Below are positions 14,886 through 22,860 of a DNA stretch of 64,000 nucleotides, one piece after another. Both the position numbers and the translations under genes were made by a program. The stretch's first letter is position 1, and each line of letters starts with the position of its first letter. This stretch comes from Candidatus Methylomicrobium oryzae (GTDB taxonomy: Bacteria > Pseudomonadota > Gammaproteobacteria > Methylococcales > Methylomonadaceae), in NCBI RefSeq assembly GCF_016745425.1, contig NZ_JAERVK010000022.1, positions 1-64,000 of the forward strand, written 5' to 3'. Under the pieces are notes generated by a model. That model saw only the letters and a program-made list of their open reading frames with translations. It did no database searches and had not been told where the DNA came from.

Positions 14886-15758
14886 TTATTTTTTAGATGA
14901 TGCAGGAGGAGTTAATGTATCAGTAATGACTTTTGCGACTGCATCATTTAGTGTTTTCTTATTATCATCAATTTGTTTTCCAAGTGTACCGAAACTTTCT
15001 CCGCCAGAACCAACTTCAGTTATCACGGCTGAAATGTTCACAAAGGCTCCGTTTGGAATTGCAGGGAACCAGCTCGTTGATTCAGGGCATTTTTCTTTCT
15101 GTGCGCAAATATAGCCTATTACTGACCCAGAGTAATTGATAAATTTGTCTGCAAAATTACTTGTCACGACAGATTTTTTCTCATTTTCTGCAGTGACATC
15201 TATTTTTATTTCTATGCTTACATCAACTTTTTTACTTGAGCTATCAGTTCTTGCAGCTGCTTTATTTAAGATCATCCATTTTGGTTTCAAAGATAACGCT
15301 TTGATTTCAGTATTTGTTGATGTTTCTTCAAGACCAGCTACCCACTCGAAAGCTATTGGAGGGTCATCATTTGTATTTTTAGGAGAAATAGTTCTGGTTA
15401 TCTTTATACAATTCATAGGGTCTTTTATGTTATAAATATAATTGGCATTTGCTCCATAGTTAGCTGTAAATTCTTTTTGTTTTTTATCTAAATAACTTGA
15501 GATCTCGCTTTCCGCAATATTCATGGCAATCGCCACTGCTGCTCCAGCGAGAAGCGGAGGAACGAATTCAGTTTCAAATATAGGTTTAGGCTCACATGGA
15601 TTATTATTGTCATGTTTAGAAAATAACGTTAAATTAACTTTAGAACCTTCGCGCTTGAAACTATTATCGTCAGAGACAAAGGTAACTGCTCGGATGAATG
15701 TGCAACCAGATAAAACTGGAACTAGGAAGCATGCAGTAAGGTACTTAATTTTATTCAT
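14886..15758 (-). CDS. lipoprotein of unknown function
   Basis: 290 residues from the ATG at 15758 (MNKIKYLTACFLVPVLSGC), chosen because GGGG precedes it and it gives a proper signal peptide; the frame is open for 13 more codons. LVPVLSGC is a lipobox, so the mature protein starts at Cys and is lipid-anchored. A hydrophobic stretch FVPPLLAGAAVAIAMN (around residue 65) follows. The rest is mixed, with a long serine/lysine-rich region. It is AT-richer than the backbone. No domain recognised. Confidence 0.65.
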   Translation of the reverse strand: MNKIKYLTACFLVPVLSGCTFIRAVTFVSDDNSFKREGSKVNLTLFSKHDNNNPCEPKPIFETEFVPPLLAGAAVAIAMNIAESEISSYLDKKQKEFTANYGANANYIYNIKDPMNCIKITRTISPKNTNDDPPIAFEWVAGLEETSTNTEIKALSLKPKWMILNKAAARTDSSSKKVDVSIEIKIDVTAENEKKSVVTSNFADKFINYSGSVIGYICAQKEKCPESTSWFPAIPNGAFVNISAVITEVGSGGESFGTLGKQIDDNKKTLNDAVAKVITDTLTPPASSKK

Positions 15759-15917
15759 TATTATCCCCAAACGAGCCAGTGTAGAAAATATAAGCATAGC
15801 AGCTAGCCTAAGGCTATCAACCTTAGCTTATAAAATCTTGTCGTAAGGGCTACAGCTAAGAGGGCTTGTAGTAAATATGGGGTTAAAAACTCTGTAAATG
15901 CTGGATAAAATGAAATA

Positions 15918-16715
15918 TCACGTGCTTATTTGCCATTCTGTGACAAATCCATTTTTCGATCGTGATTGATCCTCGCATTCCCACAAAACGAAACCATCGA
16001 TGACACCCTGCGCCGACGTACGCGGCTTGGCGTTGATCAGCGACATCAGCGAGCTGTTCAGGATAGTCAACGCCTCCGGTGCCTCGGCTCTTACATACCG
16101 TTGACTTCGGCTCTCCCCTGCTTTGCAGTGGTCGTGGATCCAGCGCTGCGGAAATGATCGCACCTCGAAGCCTTTCGTCGCCAGCTGCTCTGCGACCGAC
16201 GGCTTGCCGCTCTTCACCAGCCAGTCCACCTTTTTCAAGGTATGCAATGCGCCGATCAGTACCAGGATCGGCCGATCGCCCGCCAGATTCGCGAGCTTCC
16301 TCGCCATCCATTCGTCACGGTCGCTCGGGTTGTTAGGCCCGGCGTCGACCGCGACCACGCTGACGCATGGCAACTGCATTTTCAACATCACCATATGTTT
16401 GATCAATTTCCGCATCGGTAAATGATCGATCGACGCCGGGATGTCGATATCGGAAACGGAAGCGCTGGCGGTCATTGCCCGATCGATAGCCGTCTGTTCG
16501 CTGTCGGCGATTTCCAAAGCCAATATCGGGCATTGCCCCCGCTCGATGGCGGCGGTCACCAGCTCCTTGACGAGTATGGCCGATTCGATGTGTTTGTGGG
16601 ATTCGCCAATGAAGGTAATCGACCACGGCGTCATGCCGTCCAGGATTGGGTCAATGTCAGCTGCCCGGAGCGGTAAGGACAAAAGAAGGCAAAAGAGTAC
16701 GAGCAAATTGTGCAT
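15918..16715 (-). CDS. ChaN/TIKI-superfamily secreted protein
   Basis: 265 residues with a signal peptide MHNLLVLFCLLLSLPLRAAD. Motifs of the EreA/ChaN/TraB-like superfamily are visible: FIGESHKHIES with the conserved GE.H, LALEIADSE, RDEWMARKLANL, and LVLIGALHTLKK with a second conserved H. Members bind haem or act as metal-dependent hydrolases; which applies here is not clear. It is separate from the parA cluster by 200 bp that holds a palindrome (16886-16914). Confidence 0.75.
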   Translation of the reverse strand: MHNLLVLFCLLLSLPLRAADIDPILDGMTPWSITFIGESHKHIESAILVKELVTAAIERGQCPILALEIADSEQTAIDRAMTASASVSDIDIPASIDHLPMRKLIKHMVMLKMQLPCVSVVAVDAGPNNPSDRDEWMARKLANLAGDRPILVLIGALHTLKKVDWLVKSGKPSVAEQLATKGFEVRSFPQRWIHDHCKAGESRSQRYVRAEAPEALTILNSSLMSLINAKPRTSAQGVIDGFVLWECEDQSRSKNGFVTEWQIST

Positions 16716-16885
16716 GGTTGATGCTCCCCAGTATGGCTAAGATTCGAAGGCTAACCTATAAAGTGAGCCGCCAAATCATTATAGTCTTCCTTCCTTCGCT
16801 TGCTCGTCGTTTCGGCCCGGCGAGCGCTTCCTCGATTGATCGGGTTCGAGCCTTTGCCACCAGTGTTTCGTTTAAGCGGCAGTGA

Positions 16886-16914
16886 GTATGGAATGATATG
16901 GTATCATTCCATAC
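16886..16914. promoter_or_regulatory. palindrome P1 of the parA region
   Basis: GTATGGAATGATA and TATCATTCCATAC are perfect 13-bp arms around TGG. It lies just past the stop of the 16924 gene. Same words as P2-P5. Candidate centromere/operator site. Confidence 0.7.
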
Positions 16915-16923
16915 TGCATCATA

Positions 16924-17223
16924 CTATTTTGTTAAATCATTGATCTTATTGTCTATTGCTTCCTGCAATACGCGCAGGCAGAACTGCTGCATGCTGTCCG
17001 GCGTGTGCTCGCCAATGTAGCGCAGCTTCAACAGATAAGGTTCGGACAGGCGAAGGTTGAACGCTTTCGTGACATCGCTTCTGACGCCGGGTTCTTGCCA
17101 GGGATAAGTTTCTTCCACTCGGTCGGCAGGCGAGTGGTTTTTTTTGCCGCTCTCGGCGCCCGACAAAAATGCGTCCAAATCCTGTTTGGGTTTGCTTGGC
17201 GGCCTGCTTTTCAAGTTACTCAT
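16924..17223 (-). CDS. ParA partner, probable DNA-binding partition protein
   Basis: 99 residues. A basic, disordered N-terminus (NLKSRPPSKPKQDLDAFL) is followed by a compact domain VTKAFNLRLSEPYLLKLRYI then HTPDSMQQFCLRVLQEAID. This looks like a ribbon-helix-helix fold (beta strand FNLRLS, two helices), the arrangement of ParG/StbB-type centromere-binding proteins that pair with short ParA ATPases. Its start overlaps the parA stop by eight bases. The five palindromes around it are its likely targets. Confidence 0.65.
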   Translation of the reverse strand: MSNLKSRPPSKPKQDLDAFLSGAESGKKNHSPADRVEETYPWQEPGVRSDVTKAFNLRLSEPYLLKLRYIGEHTPDSMQQFCLRVLQEAIDNKINDLTK

Positions 17224-17866
17224 TGCCGTACACCTCTTTGTAAAACGTTTCCATTTCTTCCGCAGCCTTGGGATCCTTCGGGCTCAGCTCGACAACGGCC
17301 ATGCCGTCCTTCGCGGCCTTGCGGTAGGCGATGCGGTCGCGGATCGTCACGTCGGCCAGGTCGAGGTTCGGGAAGTCGGCAAGCAGCAGCTGGCCCGTTT
17401 GATCGGACTCCCGAACAGAAGGGTTGGTCGATGAACGACTGATGATCACCCGCGCCTGTAATCCGGGATTGAATCCCCTCGCCGTCTCGACCAGCTCGTC
17501 CATTTGTCCCAATGTCCAGATGTCGAACTGCGACGGCTGGATCGGGATGTAAACTTTTTCCGCCACGACCATCGACGAGCGCAGCTCGACCGAATCGCGG
17601 CCACCGGCGTCGATGATGATGTCGTCGTAGCGGGTCGCTAGGTCCTTCACCTCGGCCGGAATGCCCTTGCCGAACTTCTGCACGCAGGCGACACGAGGAT
17701 TGATTTTCTCCTCGTCCCGGCTTTGCGCCCAATAGTTCGCGCTACCCTGGGGGTCGGTGTCGATCAGCAGCACGTCGCGGCCGGCGAGCGCCCGCATCGC
17801 CGCCAGATTCGTGGCCAGCGTCGTCTTGCCGGTACCGCCCTTTTCTCCGCCTATCAAAACAATCAT
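17216..17866 (-). CDS. parA: ParA-family partition ATPase
   Basis: 216 residues, the short type I form without an N-terminal helix-turn-helix. The deviant Walker A is GGEKGGTGKTT (residues 6-16), Walker A' DTDPQGSANYW follows, and DDIIIDAGGRD is Walker B. Short ParAs form ATP-dependent gradients on the nucleoid and move plasmids bound by a small partner protein. The partner gene overlaps its 3' end. A palindrome (P2) lies in the promoter, so the operon is probably autoregulated. Confidence 0.9.
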   Translation of the reverse strand: MIVLIGGEKGGTGKTTLATNLAAMRALAGRDVLLIDTDPQGSANYWAQSRDEEKINPRVACVQKFGKGIPAEVKDLATRYDDIIIDAGGRDSVELRSSMVVAEKVYIPIQPSQFDIWTLGQMDELVETARGFNPGLQARVIISRSSTNPSVRESDQTGQLLLADFPNLDLADVTIRDRIAYRKAAKDGMAVVELSPKDPKAAEEMETFYKEVYGNE

Positions 17867-17894
17867 GCTATATCATCCTGTATGATGTCATGTA

Positions 17895-17923
17895 ATATGG
17901 AATGGTATCATATCATTCCATAT
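17895..17923. promoter_or_regulatory. palindrome P2, parA promoter
   Basis: ATATGGAATGGTA and TATCATTCCATAT are 13-bp arms with one mismatch, 29 bases in all, 29 bp upstream of the parA start. A second, weaker TATCATCCTGTATGATGTCA lies at 17871-17890. Confidence 0.7.
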
Positions 17924-17945
17924 CGTACCAACGCCAAGCGCCTGC

Positions 17946-18476
17946 TCAATCCGAAAACGTCAAGCCGCCTCGCTCTATGATAACGGCGGTTTTCAACATC
18001 AGCGCTGCCGACGGGTAAGATTCGTAAATGCCGCCGACGGCCTGGTAATAGCCGACCGTGTCGAACCGTTCGGCGGCTTGCCGTTTGACCTGCTTAGCCA
18101 GCACCGACCGGAACGCCGGCGACGCCGTGACCACGCGCAATCCTTTCACGATTGAGGTCCCCGATTCGAGCAGGACCAAATGGAACGGCAAATAGCTGCC
18201 GTCGTCGTCGACGCTTTCGCCTTGCGCCAAATGGATCGTGAACGCCAGGTCGGACCAGTCCAGGAAGCCATCGATATTGAACAGGAAAAAGATCACATTC
18301 GCGTCCGCGAACAATCCGAACGAAACCGCGCCGTTCAGAAAGTTATCGATGTCCCTTTCTGAAACCGTGAACTTGAAGACCAGTATCGGCGCGCCCCCAT
18401 TCAGCAGGACGCTCATGCCTTCGTCGGGCAGATTGCTTTGGAATCTTTCGCCGACAGTCAGTTTAATGAAGTCCAT
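17946..18476 (-). CDS. hypothetical protein of the parA cluster
   Basis: 176 residues from the ATG at 18476 (MDFIKLTVGERFQSNLPDEG). The frame is open further upstream but that would run through palindrome P3, so the inner start is preferred. Mixed alpha/beta, with a notable hydrophobic stretch NVIFFLFNIDGFLDWSDLAF that is probably core rather than membrane. No family recognised. The gene carries a copy of the parA-type palindrome upstream, so it is probably in the same regulon. Confidence 0.55.
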   Translation of the reverse strand: MDFIKLTVGERFQSNLPDEGMSVLLNGGAPILVFKFTVSERDIDNFLNGAVSFGLFADANVIFFLFNIDGFLDWSDLAFTIHLAQGESVDDDGSYLPFHLVLLESGTSIVKGLRVVTASPAFRSVLAKQVKRQAAERFDTVGYYQAVGGIYESYPSAALMLKTAVIIERGGLTFSD

Positions 18477-18507
18477 TGAACGGTATGAAATGGAATTGTA
18501 TAGTATA

Positions 18508-18541
18508 GTATGGAATGATACCATTCCACTCCATATCATAC
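18508..18541. promoter_or_regulatory. palindrome P3
   Basis: GTATGGAATGATACCATTCC contains TGGAATG/CATTCCA (18511-18528), followed by CCATATCATAC (18531-18541), the complement of GTATGATATGG. Lies immediately upstream of the 17946 gene. Confidence 0.65.
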
Positions 18542-19086
18542 TATTGGCCGCGGGCGCGGCTGTACAGATTGTTGAATAACCGGATCACGACAAAGATCAT
18601 CGTCTGCGTCGTCTTGATCGCCGGCACTCGGACCGGGTTTTCCGAAGCGAAATCGTCAATCGCGGCGTTCATGAAACTGACCAATCCCGCTTGCCCGGTC
18701 TCGTCGAGCGAGCGCTGCCGCAGGCGGTCCTGCAGTTTCTCCCTGACCTTCTCGTCCATATGCTTGTCGGTCATCAATGACTGCAGTTCCGCGTCAAGCA
18801 GCATCGCCTGTTTTTCAAGCCAATCCGGATCCATGTCTTTCTGCAAAGGCATCGGGCCGAAGGCTTTCTGATAAACGCAAATCACGTCGAAGCAAAGGTC
18901 CATGAACAGGTTCGCCATGTCCTGGTTCTGCTCGGCGATGATGGCCGGCAAAATGCCGAAGATGGTTTGGGTAAGGGCAAATTGATCAAGCTGGAATTGC
19001 TCCAGAATTCGCCGGCCGGTATTTTGATCCAGGCTTCTGGCGTACTCCAGGGCTTGGTATAGTTCGCGGTCTGTCAGTTCGTGCAT
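18541..19086 (-). CDS. hypothetical helical protein of the parA cluster
   Basis: 181 residues, almost entirely alpha-helical by eye (MHELTDRELYQALEYARSLD; MLLDAELQSLMTDKHMDEKV). Ends with a hydrophobic helix TTQTMIFVVIRLFNNLYS, too short and polar at its ends to be surely transmembrane. No signal peptide and no recognised domain. It has its own upstream palindrome (P4), so it could be transcribed singly under the same control as parA. Confidence 0.55.
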   Translation of the reverse strand: MHELTDRELYQALEYARSLDQNTGRRILEQFQLDQFALTQTIFGILPAIIAEQNQDMANLFMDLCFDVICVYQKAFGPMPLQKDMDPDWLEKQAMLLDAELQSLMTDKHMDEKVREKLQDRLRQRSLDETGQAGLVSFMNAAIDDFASENPVRVPAIKTTQTMIFVVIRLFNNLYSRARGQ

Positions 19087-19098
19087 GGCTTCCTCTTA

Positions 19099-19134
19099 GG
19101 TATGATATGGTATGGTATTATTCCATATCATACC
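19099..19134. promoter_or_regulatory. palindrome P4
   Basis: GGTATGATATGG (19099-19110) and CCATATCATACC (19123-19134) are perfect 12-bp arms separated by 12 bases. It is between the 18541 gene start and the 19128 gene end. Confidence 0.7.
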
Positions 19135-19613
19135 ATTGAAAACGGCTTGTGGGCGCTTAAAAACCGCATCACGGCTTGATAGGCATAGCGATAGGCCGAT
19201 GCCTCCTCGCTGGCCCGGGGTCCCGCGACATTCAGCACGGCGATCGAATGGCCGGCGACAAAGGTTAGCATCCGCTCCGCTGCGCGCTCCGGCGTCAATT
19301 CGGCCGCGTCGATCAATATAAAGGGTTTCTTTAGTTCCAGGCAGAACCGCAAGGTTTGCTCGGTGCCGCCATCCGGAGCGCCGAAACAAATGATCGCCGT
19401 CCCGTCGCTGTCGATCACGTTCTGCAATGTCCTTTCCTGGTAGCCGGCGCCTTTCAGTTCGGTAACAGGGTAGTGCAGGGGAATTTCGCCGTCCTCGGCC
19501 AGCTTGCCGTCGGGACACCAGCCGCCGCAGACGGTCCCGGTTTCCAGGGCGGTGTCCAATGCCGCGCGGTCGACGCCGGTTTGTCCTCCGGAAATAATCC
19601 TGATTGAGTTCAT
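19128..19613 (-). CDS. putative molybdenum-carrier / SLOG-family protein
   Basis: 161 residues beginning MNSIRIISGGQTGVDRAALD and containing GGWCPDGKLAEDGEIPLHYP and VIDSDGTAIICFG. This is the signature of the molybdenum cofactor carrier-like branch of the SLOG superfamily (PF12694-type). Members bind a nucleotide or cofactor in a Rossmann pocket; on plasmids the ligand is unknown. It is the second SLOG-type gene in the window (see 12322). Palindrome P5 lies in its promoter, which links it to the parA regulon. Confidence 0.8.
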   Translation of the reverse strand: MNSIRIISGGQTGVDRAALDTALETGTVCGGWCPDGKLAEDGEIPLHYPVTELKGAGYQERTLQNVIDSDGTAIICFGAPDGGTEQTLRFCLELKKPFILIDAAELTPERAAERMLTFVAGHSIAVLNVAGPRASEEASAYRYAYQAVMRFLSAHKPFSMV

Positions 19614-19627
19614 GCGGGCTTTGCTGG

Positions 19628-19671
19628 GTAGTATCGAATAGTATGATATGGAATCATATCATTTCATACTG
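19628..19671. promoter_or_regulatory. palindrome P5
   Basis: ATGATATGGAATCATATCAT (19643-19662) is a perfect palindrome of 8-bp arms and 4-base spacer, extended by imperfect AGTATGA..TCATACT. Lies upstream of the 19128 gene. A sixth half-site GTATGATTCCATATGAT is at 21638-21654. Confidence 0.7.
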
Positions 19672-19825
19672 CGAAGGGTCAGTTAGCCGACGACATCCGG
19701 CCGGCAAAAGCCCCGCTTAGGGTAAAAGCGAACGGCGGGCGTGAGCGGTGCGCTATGGGAAACGACGAGTTAGCCAGCGGCGAGTTGAGGGGCTTTTGGG
19801 GGGCGGGGGAGGCGGCGGACATCAA

Positions 19826-20040
19826 ATACTCGTGCGGAACGCACACCTTATTGGGATTGCGAAGCGCAGGGATAGCAACTTTTCGGAAGGTCGACGATTG
19901 AGCGTAGCCGGTGAGCTTCGGGCGGCACTGGCAGGGATGCCGGTGCCGCAAAGCCAGGGATGGCTATGCCAGGGGACTATGGAATAGGAAGAGCTGAGCA
20001 ATTCGGGAGCGCGTAGGGCAAAACAGGGATGTTTTGCGGT
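19826..20040 (+). ncRNA. hairpin array C: possible CsrA-binding RNA
   Basis: Contains GTGCGGAACGCAC (19832), the strong hairpin GGCACTGGC / GCCGGTGCC around AGGGAT (19924-19947), AGCCAGGGATGGCT (19952-19965), CTGAGCAATTCG (19994-20005) and GCAAAACAGGGATGTTTTGC (20018-20037, 8-bp perfect stem with GGGA tip). The block 19885-19927 is close to 13642-13684 in array A (ATTGAGCGTAGC, GAGCTTCGGGCGGCA shared). It lies between two leftward genes. As for A, an RNA is inferred, not shown. Confidence 0.5.
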
Positions 20041-20140
20041 CGCGCGGACGAGTTGCGGATTAGCGCGGCGGCCGTGCCGGTGGTCGAGGCCTTCGGGTGT
20101 CGATCAAGCCTGACTACAGCGCTGGGAACTTGGCGGCTCG

Positions 20141-20725
20141 CTAAAACTGGTTCTCACACGGAATACCGTCGCCGTCTCCATCCATTTTAGTACCTGGGCA
20201 ATTACGAAGATAAAATATGGCCTCTTCATAAGAAGTCATTTCCGAACACCATACCTTTCCTTGGCATTGAAAATGTTCCATTGGCTCCATAGCAACTGCT
20301 TCAACGGGAGTCGTATCGAATTTCTTTGTGGGTACTTTTTTATAGATGAAGACCGCTACCCCAATAACAACCAGAATAGTGAAGAGGCCGTCGTAGCGGC
20401 TTCTCTGAGGTTTGCCGATTCTTTTTGATGGGTTTCTATAAGAACGGTCTTTGACGAGCGGCCGGTCTTGGGTAATTTTCTGTGCTAAAGGGGCTATTGT
20501 CAGGGTTTGGCTTACTCCTTCAATTCTCGCATTGGCGGCGCAGGCCTTTCCCCTAGCGTCAAAGCTGGTTTGGTAGTGGATAACATCACCAATGATGGGC
20601 TTCCGGCTCATTCCCTTTAAGGCCGAAATATGGATAAAGAGATCTTCTTTTCCGTTATCCTGTTTTATGAAGCCAAAGCCTTTATCATCAAACCACCGGA
20701 CTAACTTCCCTTTCTCAGTTGTCAT
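20141..20725 (-). CDS. cold-shock domain / Excalibur fusion membrane protein
   Basis: 194 residues with three parts. Residues 1-65 are a cold-shock nucleic-acid-binding domain (GKLVRWFDDKGFGFIKQDN; DLFIHISALKG). Around residues 112-128 is one transmembrane helix (YDGLFTILVVIGVAVFIYKK). The C-terminus has an Excalibur calcium-binding motif, DGDGDGIPCE. The cold-shock domain would be cytosolic and the Excalibur part periplasmic, if topology is N-in. Related CSD-DUF1294 fusions are common, but this ending is different. The start overlaps the upstream gene's end by 11 bases, indicating an operon. Confidence 0.8.
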   Translation of the reverse strand: MTTEKGKLVRWFDDKGFGFIKQDNGKEDLFIHISALKGMSRKPIIGDVIHYQTSFDARGKACAANARIEGVSQTLTIAPLAQKITQDRPLVKDRSYRNPSKRIGKPQRSRYDGLFTILVVIGVAVFIYKKVPTKKFDTTPVEAVAMEPMEHFQCQGKVWCSEMTSYEEAIFYLRNCPGTKMDGDGDGIPCENQF

Positions 20726-21014
20726 ATTTCAATCTTGACCATAGTTTATTAATAATCTCCGCCGAAATATCATCGGCTTGGATAAGCGGTCCAAACGAAA
20801 CCTTCAATTTGCTGTCCGGAGCGTGCAGCCCAAAAGCGTTCCGGATCGCCATGCCGAGACTGAAGTGCAAATCGATTAGATTTTCCTCGCGCATCATCGC
20901 AATGGCAGTTTTCTGCTCATCGTCAAGTATAGACATTAAACGTTCGACGGCCTCGTCCAGCGACTCCCGCGGTTTCGTATGTTGTTGAAAAAGGTCTGGC
21001 CAATTTTTGGTCAA
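20715..21014 (-). CDS. DUF6794-like protein
   Basis: 99 residues: RESLDEAVERLMSILDDEQK, then NLIDLHFSLGMAIRNAFGL and ADDISAEIINKLWSRL. The L(I)DLHF.LGM.IRN.FGL pattern is that of DUF6794, a short family of unknown function often next to immunity-like genes. Co-transcribed with the cold-shock fusion gene by overlap. Confidence 0.7.
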   Translation of the reverse strand: MTKNWPDLFQQHTKPRESLDEAVERLMSILDDEQKTAIAMMREENLIDLHFSLGMAIRNAFGLHAPDSKLKVSFGPLIQADDISAEIINKLWSRLKYDN

Positions 21015-21063
21015 TTTAACTAAACCCTGCTGTTTGCCATTAGTTGAAATATATACACGGTAG

Positions 21064-21090
21064 GCTTATCCACAGATTTTGTGGATAAGC
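21064..21090. other. inverted pair of perfect DnaA boxes
   Basis: GCTTATCCACA (21064-21074), spacer GATTT, TGTGGATAAGC (21080-21090). Each arm holds TTATCCACA, the strongest DnaA box. The hairpin has no T-run after it on either strand, so terminator function is less likely. It is 15 kb from the iterons, between two leftward genes. Confidence 0.7.
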
Positions 21091-21103
21091 TTGGCCGTAT
21101 AAA

Positions 21104-21487
21104 TTAATTCGCCGAAGATTGGTAAGCTTGCTTATAAAGAGGATCAATCAAGGGAGTACCTTCCACTTCGATCCATGTTTGCCCGAAAATGTAGGGAATA
21201 TACCAAGAGTGCTGTGTAATCACTCCATCGACTAAAGCAACCGCGCCTGGGACGCTTTCAATTGCGTTGTCCATTGCCTCTTTGGCATTTGGTATTCCTG
21301 TCGGGATAACGATAATGATGCTCTTCCTATCCTCTCCTTTAATGCGAGTCGGCAAGCGTTTGAGGTCGGCGCCTCGTGAAATGTCGACATTCTTTGAAGA
21401 TATAACGGTGAAGTCGACCATTCTTTGCGAACATGCGGGCAGCGTGGCTAAGAGGCAAAGGGAGATAGCTATTTTTTCAAATTTCAT
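21104..21487 (-). CDS. small lipoprotein
   Basis: 127 residues, signal peptide MKFEKIAISLCLLATLPACS with lipobox LPAC, so a lipid-anchored envelope protein. The mature part contains KNVDISRGADLKRLPTRIKG and PGAVALVDGVITQHSWYIPY, then EGTPLIDP. This order is familiar from uncharacterised lipoproteins annotated as hypothetical in proteobacteria. Function unknown. No partner is evident. Confidence 0.7.
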   Translation of the reverse strand: MKFEKIAISLCLLATLPACSQRMVDFTVISSKNVDISRGADLKRLPTRIKGEDRKSIIIVIPTGIPNAKEAMDNAIESVPGAVALVDGVITQHSWYIPYIFGQTWIEVEGTPLIDPLYKQAYQSSAN

Positions 21488-21823
21488 GAAAGTCCGGTTT
21501 ATTGTTATTAATTGTCCAAGTTATATGCGGCGTTTTTGGTCGCGCCGCTTCAATTCTAATTGATGGAGGTATGAAATTGTCATTTTGCCTAAAATTTTGT
21601 GACATCTTTACCAAAACAAAAGTTTTAGTAAATTTAGTATGATTCCATATGATATTTTTGTGTTTTTGTTGTCCTTAATAGGCCTTTTTTTGCAGAGCGT
21701 CTAAATATTTACGTTTTTGCATTCTTATAAAACTGCTATAAAATAGTAATTTTAGTAAACTGAGTTTCCGGGCCGACGGCTCGAAATTCCCGATCAGGTT
21801 TCCAAACGCGGCAAGGAGACGAG
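21488..21823. other. AT-rich region upstream of the recombinase
   Basis: No gene. TTTTAGTAAA occurs twice in direct orientation (21623-21632 and 21750-21759); its near-complement TTTACTAA lies after the recombinase gene at 22836-22843. A parA-type half-palindrome is at 21638-21654. AAGGAGACG before the ATG is the ribosome binding site. Confidence 0.5.
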
Positions 21824-22756
21824 ATGACCCAGCAAAATGAAACTTCCTTCGAGCAAGCCCGAAAAGATTTCCTGGGTTTCCTGAAATACACCAAGGGGTA
21901 CTCGGACACGACCTGCTACAACTACAACTCCGATCTCGGCATTTGGCGGCGCTGGCTCGACGACGCGAAGCTCGATTGGCGCAGCTGCAAGCCGACCGAC
22001 CTGGAAAACTTCGTCTCGTACCTGTCGCGCGAAAAGGTAGGGCCGCACGCGGTCGCTCGCAAGGTATCCTGCCTCGCCACCTTTTATAAATGGGCGAAGC
22101 GGAACGGCCTGGTCAACGACGATCCGGTGTACCAGGTCGAGAAGCCCAAGCGGCCGCGGCGGATCCCGGTCTGGCTCGAAGTCGAGGAGCAAAACGCGCT
22201 GCAGAAGGCGACCCGGAATTACGACGACATTCCGGACAATGTGTTTGGCCGCAGCCGCGAATCGGCGCTGAAGGTCCGGCAGCGCTATGAGCTGCTGTTC
22301 GAGCTGATCCAGAAGTCGGGCCTCCGGATCAGCGAGGCTTTGGGCTTGAAAGTCCACCATATCCGCGTGGTCGACGGCGTCGCCAAGTCGGTCCGGGTAA
22401 TCGGGAAGGGCAATAAGGAGCGGCAAGTGCCGCTGCCGGAAGCGTTCGGCCGGGTGTTGGCGTTGTCGATTGCAGGCAAGACGCAGGAGGAATACTTATT
22501 CGCGAAGAAGCCTGGCGGCAAGCCGGCCGGTCCGCATGCGGTCCGCGCTTATCTAAAGAAGCTGATCGATAAGGCCGGCATTCAGAAGAAAGTCACGCCC
22601 CACAAGCTTCGGCACACCTACGCGACGCGGCTATTGGAAAAGGATGTGCAGCTGGTCGATATCCAGGCCTTGCTCGGCCACGAAAGCATCGCGACGACTC
22701 AGATTTACACGCATGCTGGGCAGGAGCGGCTGAGCAAGTTGGTCGCCGATATATAG
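21824..22756 (+). CDS. XerC/XerD-like tyrosine recombinase
   Basis: 310 residues with the full catalytic set: R168 (SGLRISEAL), K195 (GKGNKER), H260 and R263 (PHKLRHTYATRL), H286 (LLGHESIATTQIYTH) and the nucleophile Y295. The SAM-like core-binding domain covers residues 9-95. Length and text fit Xer-like enzymes that resolve plasmid multimers or integrate elements. Its ribosome binding site AAGGAG is strong. Repeats TTTTAGTAAA upstream and TTTACTAA downstream may be recombination sites. It runs rightward, opposite to most nearby backbone genes. Confidence 0.9.
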   Translation: MTQQNETSFEQARKDFLGFLKYTKGYSDTTCYNYNSDLGIWRRWLDDAKLDWRSCKPTDLENFVSYLSREKVGPHAVARKVSCLATFYKWAKRNGLVNDDPVYQVEKPKRPRRIPVWLEVEEQNALQKATRNYDDIPDNVFGRSRESALKVRQRYELLFELIQKSGLRISEALGLKVHHIRVVDGVAKSVRVIGKGNKERQVPLPEAFGRVLALSIAGKTQEEYLFAKKPGGKPAGPHAVRAYLKKLIDKAGIQKKVTPHKLRHTYATRLLEKDVQLVDIQALLGHESIATTQIYTHAGQERLSKLVADI

Positions 22757-22860
22757 GCTGCGCTATGGACCTCATTTACCTCGAACGCCAAAAGGGGTAT
22801 CAGTCCAGACTAATCAATGTTCGGAAAATCTGAATTTTACTAACAGATCGATGGTTCTAT

